DNA of 53,884 bases from Rhizobacter sp. (GTDB lineage: Bacteria > Pseudomonadota > Gammaproteobacteria > Burkholderiales > Burkholderiaceae_C), in contig JAMLIM010000017.1 in NCBI GenBank assembly GCA_023954175.1, positions 1-53,884 on the forward strand. The letters run 5' to 3'. Position numbers and translations under genes: made by a program. The notes below the pieces were generated by a model, which saw only the letters and a list, made by a program, of their open reading frames with translations, ran no database searches and was not told where the DNA came from. Positions 8,767-19,405 of the stretch are shown piece after piece (position 1 is the first letter of the stretch; each line of letters starts with the position of its first letter).

Positions 8767-9165
8767 ATGAAACCTGCCAAGGCCTTCCTCGCCCTCGTGT
8801 TCGGTTTGAACGGCTCGCTCGCCTGCGCCAACGAGAGCACCGCCAGCGAGGTGTCGCACCTGATTTCGGGCGCGCTCATCGCGTCGGCCGCCACCGCGCT
8901 CGCCGATCACTACGACTACCGCGTCGAGGATCGCGGCTGGGTCGGCTTCTGGACGAGTGTCGGGATCAGCTTCGTTTCCGAAAGCGTGCAGGTGCTCACG
9001 AGCGGCTCTTCGCAGGTGCACGGCTCGGCGCTGGACTTCGGCTACAACCTGGTCGGCGCCGCGATCGGCGCCTACGTCACGGACCGCTACATCCTGCAGC
9101 CCGTCGTGACGCGCGACGCGGCCGGCAACCGCACCGTCGGCGTCGCAATGCAGATGCAGTTCTAG
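8767..9165 (+). CDS. Small exported protein of unknown function
   Basis: A 132-residue protein I do not recognise. The N-terminus MKPAKAFLALVFGLNGSLAC is a signal peptide with likely cleavage after ACA near residue 22. Two hydrophobic or amphipathic segments follow (LISGALIASAATALA and WVGFWTSVGISFVSESVQVL), then NLVGAAIGAYVTDRYILQPV and a polar end. The glycine and small-residue pattern would fit a membrane-embedded or periplasmic helical-hairpin protein. It stands alone, divergent from the acyl-CoA ligase and convergent with MetY 16 bases downstream. Reading frame, signal peptide and promoter-like sequence support a real gene; the function is unknown. Confidence 0.7.
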   Translation: MKPAKAFLALVFGLNGSLACANESTASEVSHLISGALIASAATALADHYDYRVEDRGWVGFWTSVGISFVSESVQVLTSGSSQVHGSALDFGYNLVGAAIGAYVTDRYILQPVVTRDAAGNRTVGVAMQMQF

Positions 9166-9181
9166 ACCGGCGCAGGGCGCC

Positions 9182-10504
9182 TCAGCCGTCGCTGCGCTCG
9201 AGCGCCTGGTCGATGTCCCACAGGATGTCGTCGATGTGCTCGAGGCCGACCGACATGCGCACCATGTCGGGCGGCACACCCGCGGCGAGCTGCTGCGCGG
9301 CGTCGAGCTGGCGGTGCGTCGTCGATGCCGGATGGATGATGAGCGTGCGCGTGTCGCCGATGTTGGCGACGTGGCTCATGAACTGCGCCGCCTCGATGAA
9401 CTTGACGCCCGCCTCGACGCTACCTGCCGCGCCCGCCGAGCGTGACTTCACGCCGAACGCGAGCAGCCCCGACGCGCCGGGCGCACCGTCGACCAGGCGC
9501 ATCTGCCTTGCCACGAGCGCATGCTGCGGATGCTCGACGAGGCCCGGATAGTTGACCCAGCTCACGCGCGGATGCGCGCTCAGGAACGCTGCCACCTTGC
9601 GCGCGTTGATGCAGTGGCGCTCCATGCGCAGCGGCAGCGTCTCGATGCCCTGCAGCACCTGCCACGCGCTCGCCGCCGGCAGCGCCGCGCCGTAGACGCG
9701 CAGCGTCTCCATGCGCGCGCGCATGCAAAAGCCGAAGTCGCCGAAGGTTTCGTAGAAGCGAACACCGTGGTAGCCGGCCGAGGGCTCCGTCATGCCCGGG
9801 AACTTGCCGTTGTCCCATGGGAACCTGCCACTCTCGACGATGACGCCGGCGAGCGTCGTGCCATGGCCGCCGAGGTACTTCGTCGCCGAGTGGACGACGA
9901 TGTCGGCGCCGAACGCGATCGGGTTGCACAGGAACGGTGACGGCACCGTGTTGTCGACGACGAGCGGCACGCCGTGCGCGTGCGCGACGTCGGCGACGGC
10001 TGCGATGTCGAGCACCGCGAGGCTCGGGTTGCCGAGACTCTCGGCGAACACGGCGCGCGTGTTGGGCCGCATCGCTTCGGCAAACGACTCGGGGCGCGTC
10101 GCGTCGACGAAGCTCGTCTCGATGCCGAACTTGCGCAGGTTCACCGCGAGCATCGTCACCGTGCCGCCGTACAGTGCGCCGGCCGCGACGACGTGGTCGC
10201 CCTGCTGCAGGATCGTCATCAGCGCCATCGCCTCGGCCGCCATGCCGCTGGCCGATGCCACCGCCGCACGCCCGCCTTCGAGCGCGGCCACACGCTCCTC
10301 GAGCGCAGCGACGGTCGGGTTCGACAGGCGCGAATAGACGTTGCCGAAGGTCGCGAGGTTGAACAACGCCGCCGCATGTTCGGCACTGTCGAACACGAAG
10401 CTCGTCGTCTGGTAGATCGGCAAGGCGCGCGCGCCGGTCGCGGCGTCCGGGATCTGGCCGGCGTGGATCGCCAGCGTTTCGGGGTGGAAGACGCGGTCTG
10501 CCAT
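9182..10504 (-). CDS. metY: O-acetylhomoserine sulfhydrylase (PLP Cys/Met metabolism enzyme)
   Basis: A 440-residue type I PLP enzyme. The cofactor lysine is K209 in VVHSATKYLGGHGTTLAG. The N-terminal YQTTSFVFDS, YSRLSNPT and GGRAAVASASGMAAE are typical of the O-acetylhomoserine aminocarboxypropyltransferase group. The length (about 430-440) also fits MetY better than the shorter MetB/MetC. It makes homocysteine from O-acetylhomoserine and sulfide, in the cytoplasm. The gene follows the CoA-binding protein by 10 bases, so the two are probably one transcript. O-succinylhomoserine use cannot be excluded. Confidence 0.9.
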   Translation of the reverse strand: MADRVFHPETLAIHAGQIPDAATGARALPIYQTTSFVFDSAEHAAALFNLATFGNVYSRLSNPTVAALEERVAALEGGRAAVASASGMAAEAMALMTILQQGDHVVAAGALYGGTVTMLAVNLRKFGIETSFVDATRPESFAEAMRPNTRAVFAESLGNPSLAVLDIAAVADVAHAHGVPLVVDNTVPSPFLCNPIAFGADIVVHSATKYLGGHGTTLAGVIVESGRFPWDNGKFPGMTEPSAGYHGVRFYETFGDFGFCMRARMETLRVYGAALPAASAWQVLQGIETLPLRMERHCINARKVAAFLSAHPRVSWVNYPGLVEHPQHALVARQMRLVDGAPGASGLLAFGVKSRSAGAAGSVEAGVKFIEAAQFMSHVANIGDTRTLIIHPASTTHRQLDAAQQLAAGVPPDMVRMSVGLEHIDDILWDIDQALERSDG

Positions 10505-10514
10505 GCAGGTTTCC

Positions 10515-10982
10515 CTAGAGCGGCCGCCGCGCCGAAATCACGCGCGTGTTGACGCCGGCCCAGTGCAGGCCACCGAAGAGGCGCGCATGCTCGATCTTCA
10601 CGCAGTGGTTCATCACCGAGTCGAGCCCGGCTTCGCGCACGAGCCGGTCCGCCTCGAGGTTCATCACGCCGATCTGCTGCCACAGGCACCTGGCACCGAT
10701 CGCGATCGCCTGGCGCGCGATCGGCAGCACGTCCTCGGTGCGCCTGAAGACGTCGACCATGTCGATCGGGTGCGGCACATCGTCCAGGCTTGCATGGCAC
10801 TGCTCGCCCAGCACCTCGCGGCCGGCATAGCGCGGATTCACCGGCACGACGCGGTAGCCGTGCTGCTGCAGGTAGTTCGCCGCGAAGTTGCTCGGCCGGT
10901 GCCATTCGGCCGACAGCCCGACGACGGCGATCGTCTTGCAGGTGCGCAGGATGCGGCGCAGCGTCGTGATGTCGTCGGTCAT
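10515..10982 (-). CDS. CoA-binding domain protein (YccU-like)
   Basis: A 155-residue single-domain protein of the CoA-binding (succinyl-CoA ligase alpha N-terminal-like) family. It shows the Rossmann start CKTIAVVGLSAEWHRPSNF, then YRVVPVNPRYAG, VDVFRRTEDVLPIA and CLWQQIGVMN, all typical of YccU/YneT-type proteins. The invariant HCVKIEH segment is near the C-terminus. The exact role is unknown; such proteins bind CoA or a derivative. I prefer the ATG at 10982 (MTDDITTLRRIL) over an upstream ATG at 11018 that would add a basic tail. It lies 10 bases before metY on the same strand and could be functionally linked to sulfur-amino-acid synthesis (inference). Confidence 0.85.
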   Translation of the reverse strand: MTDDITTLRRILRTCKTIAVVGLSAEWHRPSNFAANYLQQHGYRVVPVNPRYAGREVLGEQCHASLDDVPHPIDMVDVFRRTEDVLPIARQAIAIGARCLWQQIGVMNLEADRLVREAGLDSVMNHCVKIEHARLFGGLHWAGVNTRVISARRPL

Positions 10983-11082
10983 GGCGGGCGGGCTTGGGCG
11001 GGGCCAACGATAGCGCATGCGGACGCGCTTTCGTACCCGGTCGCACGCCCCGGCGCGACGGAATCGACCTGCAAATCGAGCG

Positions 11083-11099
11083 CCCCAGCGCGGCTGGGG
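11083..11099 (-). terminator. Possible terminator hairpin after catalase
   Basis: CCCCAGC-GCG-GCTGGGG is a perfect 7-bp stem 21 bases past the catalase stop. No clear U-run follows on the minus strand, so intrinsic termination is uncertain. Confidence 0.4.
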
Positions 11100-11120
11100 T
11101 GCTCGGCCGCGATCAGGGAC

Positions 11121-12569
11121 TCAGCCCGCCTCGGCAGCCGGGATGCCGAGCGCCTTGGCCACGCCGGCGCCGTAGGCCGGGTCGGCCTTGCTGCAGTTGC
11201 GGATATGGCGCAACTGGATCTCGCGCGGCGCATCGCCGATCGAGCGCGCCGTGTTGTCGAACAGCACCTGCTGCTGCGCCGCCGTCATCAGGCGGAACAG
11301 CGCCCCGGGCTGCGAGAAGTAGTCCTTGTCTTCACGCTGGTTCCAGTGGTCGGCAGCACCCGACAACGCGAGCGGCGGCTCGCGGAAGTCGGGCTGCTCG
11401 GCCCATTCGCCCTCGTCGTTCGGCTCGTAGCCCAGCGTGCCGCCGTGGTTGCCGTCGGTGCGCATCGCGCCGTCGCGGTGGTAGCTGTGCACCGGGCAGC
11501 GCGGCGCGTTGACCGGAATCAGGTGATGGTTCACGCCGAGCCGGTAGCGCTGCGCGTCGCCGTAGCTGAAGAGGCGCCCCTGCAGCATCTTGTCGGGCGA
11601 GAAGCCGATGCCCGGCACGATGTTCGCCGGGTTGAATGCAGACTGCTCGACTTCGGCGAAGAAGTTCGCGGGGTTGCGGTTGAGCTCCATCACGCCGACG
11701 TCGATCAGCGGATAGTCCTTGTGCGGCCAGACCTTGGTCAGGTCGAACGGGTGATACGCCACCTTGGCGGCGTCGGCCTCGGGCATGACCTGCACCTGCA
11801 GCGTCCACTTCGGGCAGTCGCCGCGCTCGATCGCATCGAAGAGGTCACGCTGGTGGCTTTCGCGGTCCTTGCCGATCAGCGTCTCGGCCTCGGCATCGCT
11901 CAGGTTCTTGATGCCCTGCTCGCACCTGAAGTGGAACTTGACCCAGAAGCGCTCGTTCTTCGCGCTGATGAAGCTGAAGGTGTGGCTGCCGAAGCCGTGC
12001 ATGTTGCGGTAGCTCGCCGGGATGCCCCGGTCGCTCATCACGATCGTGACCTGGTGCAGCGCCTCGGGCAGCGAGGTCCAGAAGTCCCAGTTGTTCTTCG
12101 CGCTGCGCAGGTTGGTGCGCGGGTCGCGCTTGACGGCGTGGTTGAGGTCGGGGAACTTGAGCGGGTCGCGCAGGAAGAACACCGGCGTGTTGTTGCCCAC
12201 CAGATCCCAGTTGCCCTCCTCGGTGTAGAACTTGATGGCGAAGCCGCGGATGTCGCGTTCGGCATCGGCCGCGCCGCGCTCGCCGGCCACCGTCGTGAAG
12301 CGCGCGAAGAGTTCGGTCTTCTTGCCGACCTTCGAGAAGATCTTCGCCCGCGTGTACTTCGTGATGTCGTTCGTGACGGTGAACGTGCCGTAGGCGCCGC
12401 TGCCCTTGGCGTGCATGCGCCGCTCGGGGATCACCTCGCGGTCGAAGTGCGCGAGCTTTTCGAGGAACCACACGTCCTGCAGCAACTGCGGCCCGCGCGG
12501 GCCGGCGGTCATGACATTCTGGTTGTCGGCAACGGGGCAGCCGGCGTTGGTGGTGAGTTTCTTGCTCAT
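11121..12569 (-). CDS. katA: Monofunctional heme catalase
   Basis: A 482-residue catalase of the small-subunit type (clade 3 length). The distal histidine is H53 in [12 protein letters not shown]. The asparagine region [18 protein letters not shown] is present. The proximal heme ligand is Y336 in [12 protein letters not shown]. It breaks down hydrogen peroxide in the cytoplasm or periplasm; no signal peptide is seen. It is divergent from the glycine-cleavage operon with a 509-base gap between the two starts. No OxyR-type site could be identified by eye. The family is certain; the gene symbol is by similarity to KatA-type enzymes. Confidence 0.93.
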   Translation of the reverse strand: MSKKLTTNAGCPVADNQNVMTAGPRGPQLLQDVWFLEKLAHFDREVIPERRMHAKGSGAYGTFTVTNDITKYTRAKIFSKVGKKTELFARFTTVAGERGAADAERDIRGFAIKFYTEEGNWDLVGNNTPVFFLRDPLKFPDLNHAVKRDPRTNLRSAKNNWDFWTSLPEALHQVTIVMSDRGIPASYRNMHGFGSHTFSFISAKNERFWVKFHFRCEQGIKNLSDAEAETLIGKDRESHQRDLFDAIERGDCPKWTLQVQVMPEADAAKVAYHPFDLTKVWPHKDYPLIDVGVMELNRNPANFFAEVEQSAFNPANIVPGIGFSPDKMLQGRLFSYGDAQRYRLGVNHHLIPVNAPRCPVHSYHRDGAMRTDGNHGGTLGYEPNDEGEWAEQPDFREPPLALSGAADHWNQREDKDYFSQPGALFRLMTAAQQQVLFDNTARSIGDAPREIQLRHIRNCSKADPAYGAGVAKALGIPAAEAG

Positions 12570-12801
12570 CGATCTTCTCCATGCTTGGGTTCGAAGCCTG
12601 TGACTCGACAGGGCGACGCGTTCGATCCTGGTTCCATCGAAAGCGTTCCAAAGAGCTTACCGCGACCGCTCGGACAACCGATGCGGTTTCTCAACGGCAG
12701 CCATTGCACCCTCCTTCGATGGCCCGCGGCTTCTGGCGGACACGGCCACAGGCCGCTTCGTGCACAGCCCGGGCCGCACCGCTCGGGCCGTACCGCGCTG
12801 C

Positions 12802-12807
12802 TACACT
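12802..12807 (+). promoter_or_regulatory. Candidate extended -10 of the gcv riboswitch transcript
   Basis: TGC-TACACT is placed so that transcription would begin about base 12814, right where the riboswitch fold starts. The -35 region is weak. Confidence 0.45.
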
Positions 12808-12814
12808 TTGCGCG

Positions 12815-13025
12815 CCAGGAGAGAGCCGCGAAGCCACCGCTTCGCAGCCGCCGAAGGCGCAGGGGCAAGCCCCGAACGCTCAGGCAAAAGGACTGGCAAG
12901 CGCCCCGAGGCGACGACGGGCGTTCCACGCTGGAGAGAGGCCGGCCCCGAGCCGGCCCACCGAAGGGGCAAGTGGATCGCGTTGCAGTGCGAACCACCAA
13001 TCTCTCAGGTAGAGAGGACAGCGAG
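12815..13025 (+). promoter_or_regulatory. Tandem glycine riboswitch upstream of gcvT
   Basis: Two consecutive glycine aptamers. Aptamer 1 starts with GGAGAGAG at 12818 and includes GCCGAAGG at about 12849 and GGGGCAAGCCCCGAACGCTC to about 12880, ending CAGGCAAAAGGACTG near 12895. Aptamer 2 starts TGGAGAGAGG at 12931, has CACCGAAGGGGCAAGTGG at about 12958 and ends AATCTCTCAGGTAGAGAGGACA near 13020. These conserved strings are the known hallmarks of the class. Binding of glycine is expected to switch on the glycine cleavage genes gcvT, gcvH and gcvP downstream. The stretch from 12570 to 12814 holds only the divergent catalase promoter region and the gcv promoter candidate. Confidence 0.95.
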
Positions 13026-13030
13026 GGCAT

Positions 13031-13051
13031 CCCCACGGGACTACAGTGGGG
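13031..13051 (+). promoter_or_regulatory. Hairpin between the glycine riboswitch and gcvT (possible expression platform)
   Basis: CCCCAC, a 9-base loop, then GTGGGG: a 6-bp stem just after aptamer 2 and 28 bases before the gcvT ATG. No U-run follows, so a translational rather than terminator-type platform is more likely (inference). Confidence 0.4.
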
Positions 13052-13078
13052 GCACTGAACGCCCTCGAAAGGTTCGCC

Positions 13079-14212
13079 ATGAACGATGCCTCCAGCCCCT
13101 CCAGCGATCTGCAACACACACCCCTGCACGCGCTGCATCTCGAACTCGGCGCACGCATGGTCGAGTTTGCGGGTTACGACATGCCGGTGTCGTATCCGGC
13201 CGGTGTGCTCGCCGAGCACCGCCACTGCCGCAGCGACGCCGCGCTGTTCGACGTCTCGCACATGGGCCAGTTGCGCCTGCTCGGGCCTGACGCGGACCGC
13301 GCGCTCGAGTCGCTGGTGCCGGTCGATGTCATCGGCCTCGGCATGGACCGGCAGCGCTACGGCTTCTTCACCGATGCCACCGGCGGCCTGCTCGACGACC
13401 TGATGATCACGCGCCGCAGCGGCGACCTGCTGCTGATCGTCAACGCCGGCCGCAAGGCGGCCGACATCGCGCACCTGACGACGAACATCGGCATGCGCTG
13501 CACGGTGCAGCCGCTGCCCGAGCAGGCCCTGCTCGCGCTGCAGGGCCCGAAGGCGGTCGCCGCGCTGGGGCACTTCGCGCCCGGCGTCGCGGCGCTGACC
13601 TTCATGAGCGGCGGCACCTTCACGATCGCCGACGCCGAGTGCTACGTGACGCGCTCCGGCTACACCGGCGAGGACGGCTTCGAGATCTCGGTGCCGGCCG
13701 CGCAGGCCGAGGCGCTGGCGCGCGCGCTGCTGACGCAGCGCGAAGTACGGCCCGCAGGCCTCGGCGCGCGCGACACGCTGCGCCTCGAAGCCGGCCTGTG
13801 CCTGTACGGCCACGACATCGACACCCGCGTGACGCCGGTCCACGCCGGCCTGACGTGGGCGATCCAGAAGGTGCGCCGCGCCGGCGGCGAGCGCGCCGGC
13901 GGCTATCCGGGCGCGAGCGTGATCGACGCGCAGATGGTGGGCGGCGTGCCGCACAAGCGCGTCGGCCTCGTCGGCCTCGAGCGCGTGCCGGTGCGCGAGG
14001 GCGCCCAGCTCGACGACACCCAGGGCCGCCGCATCGGCCTCGTCACCAGCGGCACGCTCGGGCCGACCGTCGGCAAGCCGATCGCAATGGCCTATCTCGC
14101 CGCCAACCATGCACAGCTGCACCACGAGGTGTATGCCGAAGTGCGCGGCCAGAAGCTGCCGATGCGCGTCACCGCGATGCCCTTCACCCCACACCGCTAC
14201 TTCCGCGGCTGA
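13079..14212 (+). CDS. gcvT: Glycine cleavage system T protein (aminomethyltransferase)
   Basis: A 377-residue folate-dependent aminomethyltransferase. It takes the aminomethyl group from the lipoyl arm of GcvH and makes 5,10-methylene-THF and ammonia. Family motifs are MVEFAGYDMPVSYPAG near the N-terminus, LFDVSHMGQLRL, GYTGEDGFEIS at about 195 and LGARDTLRLEAGLCLYGHD at about 225, with the C-terminal beta-barrel ending PFTPHRYFRG. I start at ATG 13079; a GTG at 13046 in frame would begin inside the leader hairpin. It is the first gene of gcvT-gcvH-gcvP under the glycine riboswitch. Confidence 0.95.
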   Translation: MNDASSPSSDLQHTPLHALHLELGARMVEFAGYDMPVSYPAGVLAEHRHCRSDAALFDVSHMGQLRLLGPDADRALESLVPVDVIGLGMDRQRYGFFTDATGGLLDDLMITRRSGDLLLIVNAGRKAADIAHLTTNIGMRCTVQPLPEQALLALQGPKAVAALGHFAPGVAALTFMSGGTFTIADAECYVTRSGYTGEDGFEISVPAAQAEALARALLTQREVRPAGLGARDTLRLEAGLCLYGHDIDTRVTPVHAGLTWAIQKVRRAGGERAGGYPGASVIDAQMVGGVPHKRVGLVGLERVPVREGAQLDDTQGRRIGLVTSGTLGPTVGKPIAMAYLAANHAQLHHEVYAEVRGQKLPMRVTAMPFTPHRYFRG

Positions 14213-14238
14213 CTCACCACCCACCGAGGAGACCACCG

Positions 14239-14613
14239 ATGACGACCCGCTTCACTGCCGACCACGAATGGATCAACATCGAAGACCACGAAGCCGCAAC
14301 CGTCGGCATCACGCTGCATGCGCAGGACGCGCTCGGCGACATCGTGTTCGTCGATCTGCCCGCCATCGGCGCGAGTTTCGGCAAGGGCGATGTGGCCGGC
14401 GTGGTCGAGTCCGTCAAGGCGGCGGCAGACCTGTGCATGCCGGTCGGCGGTGAAATCGTCGAGGTCAACGAAGCGCTGCGCGCCGATCCGTCGCTCGCCA
14501 ACACCGACCCGATGGGCAACGGCTGGTTCTTCAAGGTCCGCATTGCCGACATGACGGAGTACGACCAGCTGATGGACGTGCCCGAGTACGACGCGCTGCT
14601 CAAGACGCTCTGA
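14239..14613 (+). CDS. gcvH: Glycine cleavage system H protein (lipoyl carrier)
   Basis: A 124-residue lipoyl-domain protein. The attachment lysine is K60 in GVVESVKAAADLCMPVGGEI. The ends TADHEWINIEDHEAATVGIT and NGWFFKVRIADMTEYDQLMD are those of GcvH. It carries the aminomethyl and dihydrolipoyl intermediates between GcvP, GcvT and lipoamide dehydrogenase (not in this window). A strong GAGGAGA site precedes ATG 14239. It lies 26 bases after gcvT. Confidence 0.96.
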   Translation: MTTRFTADHEWINIEDHEAATVGITLHAQDALGDIVFVDLPAIGASFGKGDVAGVVESVKAAADLCMPVGGEIVEVNEALRADPSLANTDPMGNGWFFKVRIADMTEYDQLMDVPEYDALLKTL

Positions 14614-14679
14614 CGCCCCCGCCTCGCCCAGAGGCTTCTTGCGGCGGGCCCAACGTGGCATCGCCGCGCAGGACCTGCC

Positions 14680-17601
<2,922 letters not shown>

Positions 17602-17602
17602 A

Positions 17603-17650
17603 CCGAACGTCAGCCCGAACCTCATCCCGAACCTCATCCCGAACGTCAGC
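17603..17650. repeat. Four 12-bp tandem units, order A-B-B-A
   Basis: CCGAACGTCAGC (17603), CCGAACCTCATC (17615), CCGAACCTCATC (17627), CCGAACGTCAGC (17639) run without gaps. They start right after the gcvP stop and end 14 bases before the acetyltransferase start. A replication-slippage origin is likely. Confidence 0.9.
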
Positions 17651-17664
17651 ACGCACGACTGCGC

Positions 17665-18159
17665 ATGGTCCTCATCGAGCACCTCGACCACCGCGACCCA
17701 TCGGTGGCCGAGCTGATCCACGGCGTTCTCCTGCTCGCCTACGCGCAGGAGGCGGCCCTCTTGCAGGTCGTGCACTTCGCGCCGCTCGATCAGACAGCCG
17801 ATGACGTCCGGGCCAGCGAGGCCTGCTTCTTCGGCGCCTTCAAAGAGGGCACGCTCGTCGGCGCGGTGAGTTTCGTGCCGGATGACGAGCCCGACCAGTT
17901 CCTGGTGACCTCCCTCGTCGTGCATCCCGATCATCAGCGGGAAGGCACGGCGCGAGTCCTCATGGCAAGGGTACTCGCCCTTGCCGGCAACTTCCCGACC
18001 GCGGTCGCGACCGCCGCGCAGAATGCGCCTGCACTTGCCCTGTACCGCGATCTGGGCTTCGTCGCCTACCGATTCGGCACCATCGGCGTGGAATCGCTGC
18101 CACTCGTCAAGCTTCGGCGGGCGTGTTCCGACGCCACGGTTCAGGGAAGTCGCAACTGA
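17665..18159 (+). CDS. GNAT family N-acetyltransferase
   Basis: A 164-residue acetyl-CoA-dependent transferase. The acetyl-CoA pyrophosphate loop (motif A) is FLVTSLVVHPDHQREGTARV at about 76-95, with ALALYRDLGFVAYRFG as motif B near 120-135. The N-terminal part starts with YAQEAALLQV. The substrate is unknown. It follows gcvP by 63 bases across a small tandem repeat and may be read through from the gcv operon, but no functional link is evident. The C-terminal ~15 residues are polar and poorly conserved in look. Confidence 0.8.
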   Translation: MVLIEHLDHRDPSVAELIHGVLLLAYAQEAALLQVVHFAPLDQTADDVRASEACFFGAFKEGTLVGAVSFVPDDEPDQFLVTSLVVHPDHQREGTARVLMARVLALAGNFPTAVATAAQNAPALALYRDLGFVAYRFGTIGVESLPLVKLRRACSDATVQGSRN

Positions 18160-18346
18160 CGGGTTGGCGTCGCCGCGCGTGGCCGGCTCGGGGGCCAGCC
18201 CTCGTGGCAGCCGTAAAAGGTCTCGGGCTCTGCGGCCGGGTTGCGTCTCGCGTGTCCGTGTAAGTGCTCATACTGCTCAGGAGGGCGCGGTCATAGGATC
18301 GGCAGGATTCGTCCGGCCACGGCCGCCCGTTTTCAGGAGCCCGCAC

Positions 18347-19285
18347 ATGCATACGTCCACGACACGTTCTCTCGTCCTTGCCGCCGCGCTGCTCGCTGCG
18401 GCCACGGCCGCGCAATCCCAGCAGCTCAAACTGATGACCGGGCCGCAGGGCGGCTCGTGGTACCCGCTCGGCGGCGCGATCGCCAACATCGCCGACAAGT
18501 CGGGCATGAAGGTGCAGGTGCTGCCCGGCGCCGGCATCGCCAACGTCAAGGGCGTGCAGGCGGGCAAGGCGGACATGGGCTTCGCCAACTCGATCTCCAC
18601 CGTCGACGGCGTTGCCGGCCGCGCGCCGTTCGAGGCCAAGGCGACCAATGTCTGCAACGTCGCCACGCTTTATCCGCAGTACTTCCAGGTCGTCGCCAAC
18701 GCCGACGCCAAGATCAGTTCGCTCGGCGATTTCAAGGGCAAGTCGATCGCCTTGCAGCCCAAGGGCAACACGGCCGAATTCATCAGCCAGCAGGCGCTCG
18801 AGGTCTACGGCCTCAAGTACGACGACCTGGCGCGCACCAGCTTCGTCTCCTATACCGACGCCGTTTCGCTGATGAAGGACAACAACGCCCAGGCCTTCAC
18901 GCTCGGCACGGCGGTGCCGGCGTCGGCGATCATGGACCTGGCCTCGGCGCGCGACGTGACGATCATCGGCATCCCGGACGACAAGCTCGCGGCGATGAAG
19001 AAGCTCAACCCCGGCTACACCAAGCTCGTCATCCCCGCCAACAGCTATCCGAAGCAGACCAAGGACGTGCAGACGATCGGCTACGCGACCCACATCATCG
19101 CCCGCTGCGACCTCGACGAAGCGGTGGTCTACAAGATCCTCAAGGGCATGATCGACAACAAGGCCGACCTGTCGGTGATCGCCAAGGACATGGCCGTGAC
19201 GACGCCCAAGATGATGGCCGAGGACATCGGCGTGCCGATGCACAAGGGTGCGCTGAAGTACTACAAGGAAGCGGGCGTTCTCTGA
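18347..19285 (+). CDS. TAXI family TRAP transporter solute-binding protein
   Basis: A 312-residue periplasmic binding protein. The signal peptide is MHTSTTRSLVLAAALLAAAT, cut near AQSQ. The TAXI-family start LMTGPQGGSWYPLGGAIANI and the stretches NVKGVQAGKADMGFANS and KGKSIALQPKGNTAEF are typical. It captures an organic acid or amino acid for the fused TRAP permease encoded 120 bases downstream. ATG 18347 follows TTTCAGGAGC. The 187 bases between the acetyltransferase and this gene hold no other gene; a CATACT -10-like string is at about 18270, not convincing. Confidence 0.92.
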   Translation: MHTSTTRSLVLAAALLAAATAAQSQQLKLMTGPQGGSWYPLGGAIANIADKSGMKVQVLPGAGIANVKGVQAGKADMGFANSISTVDGVAGRAPFEAKATNVCNVATLYPQYFQVVANADAKISSLGDFKGKSIALQPKGNTAEFISQQALEVYGLKYDDLARTSFVSYTDAVSLMKDNNAQAFTLGTAVPASAIMDLASARDVTIIGIPDDKLAAMKKLNPGYTKLVIPANSYPKQTKDVQTIGYATHIIARCDLDEAVVYKILKGMIDNKADLSVIAKDMAVTTPKMMAEDIGVPMHKGALKYYKEAGVL

Positions 19286-19405
19286 TCCCCGGTATGCGCC
19301 GCGGCCCTCGCCCGGCCGCAGCACATTGCCACGCCGACCTGCGGCCGCGCGGCGGTTTCAGCGCCGCGATGATTTCGTGAAGCCGCCGCCCGCCGGAGCC
19401 CGCGC

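Noticed and set aside
12570-12814. OxyR site for the catalase
   Set aside because: No ATAG-spaced pattern could be identified by eye; not claimed.
10503-13058. An 851-codon plus-strand frame across metY antisense, catalase antisense and the riboswitch
   Set aside because: It crosses real genes and a structured RNA; no motif supports it.
17603-17650. Possible iteron/origin or CRISPR
   Set aside because: Only four 12-bp units with no spacers, no DnaA boxes and no replication gene nearby.
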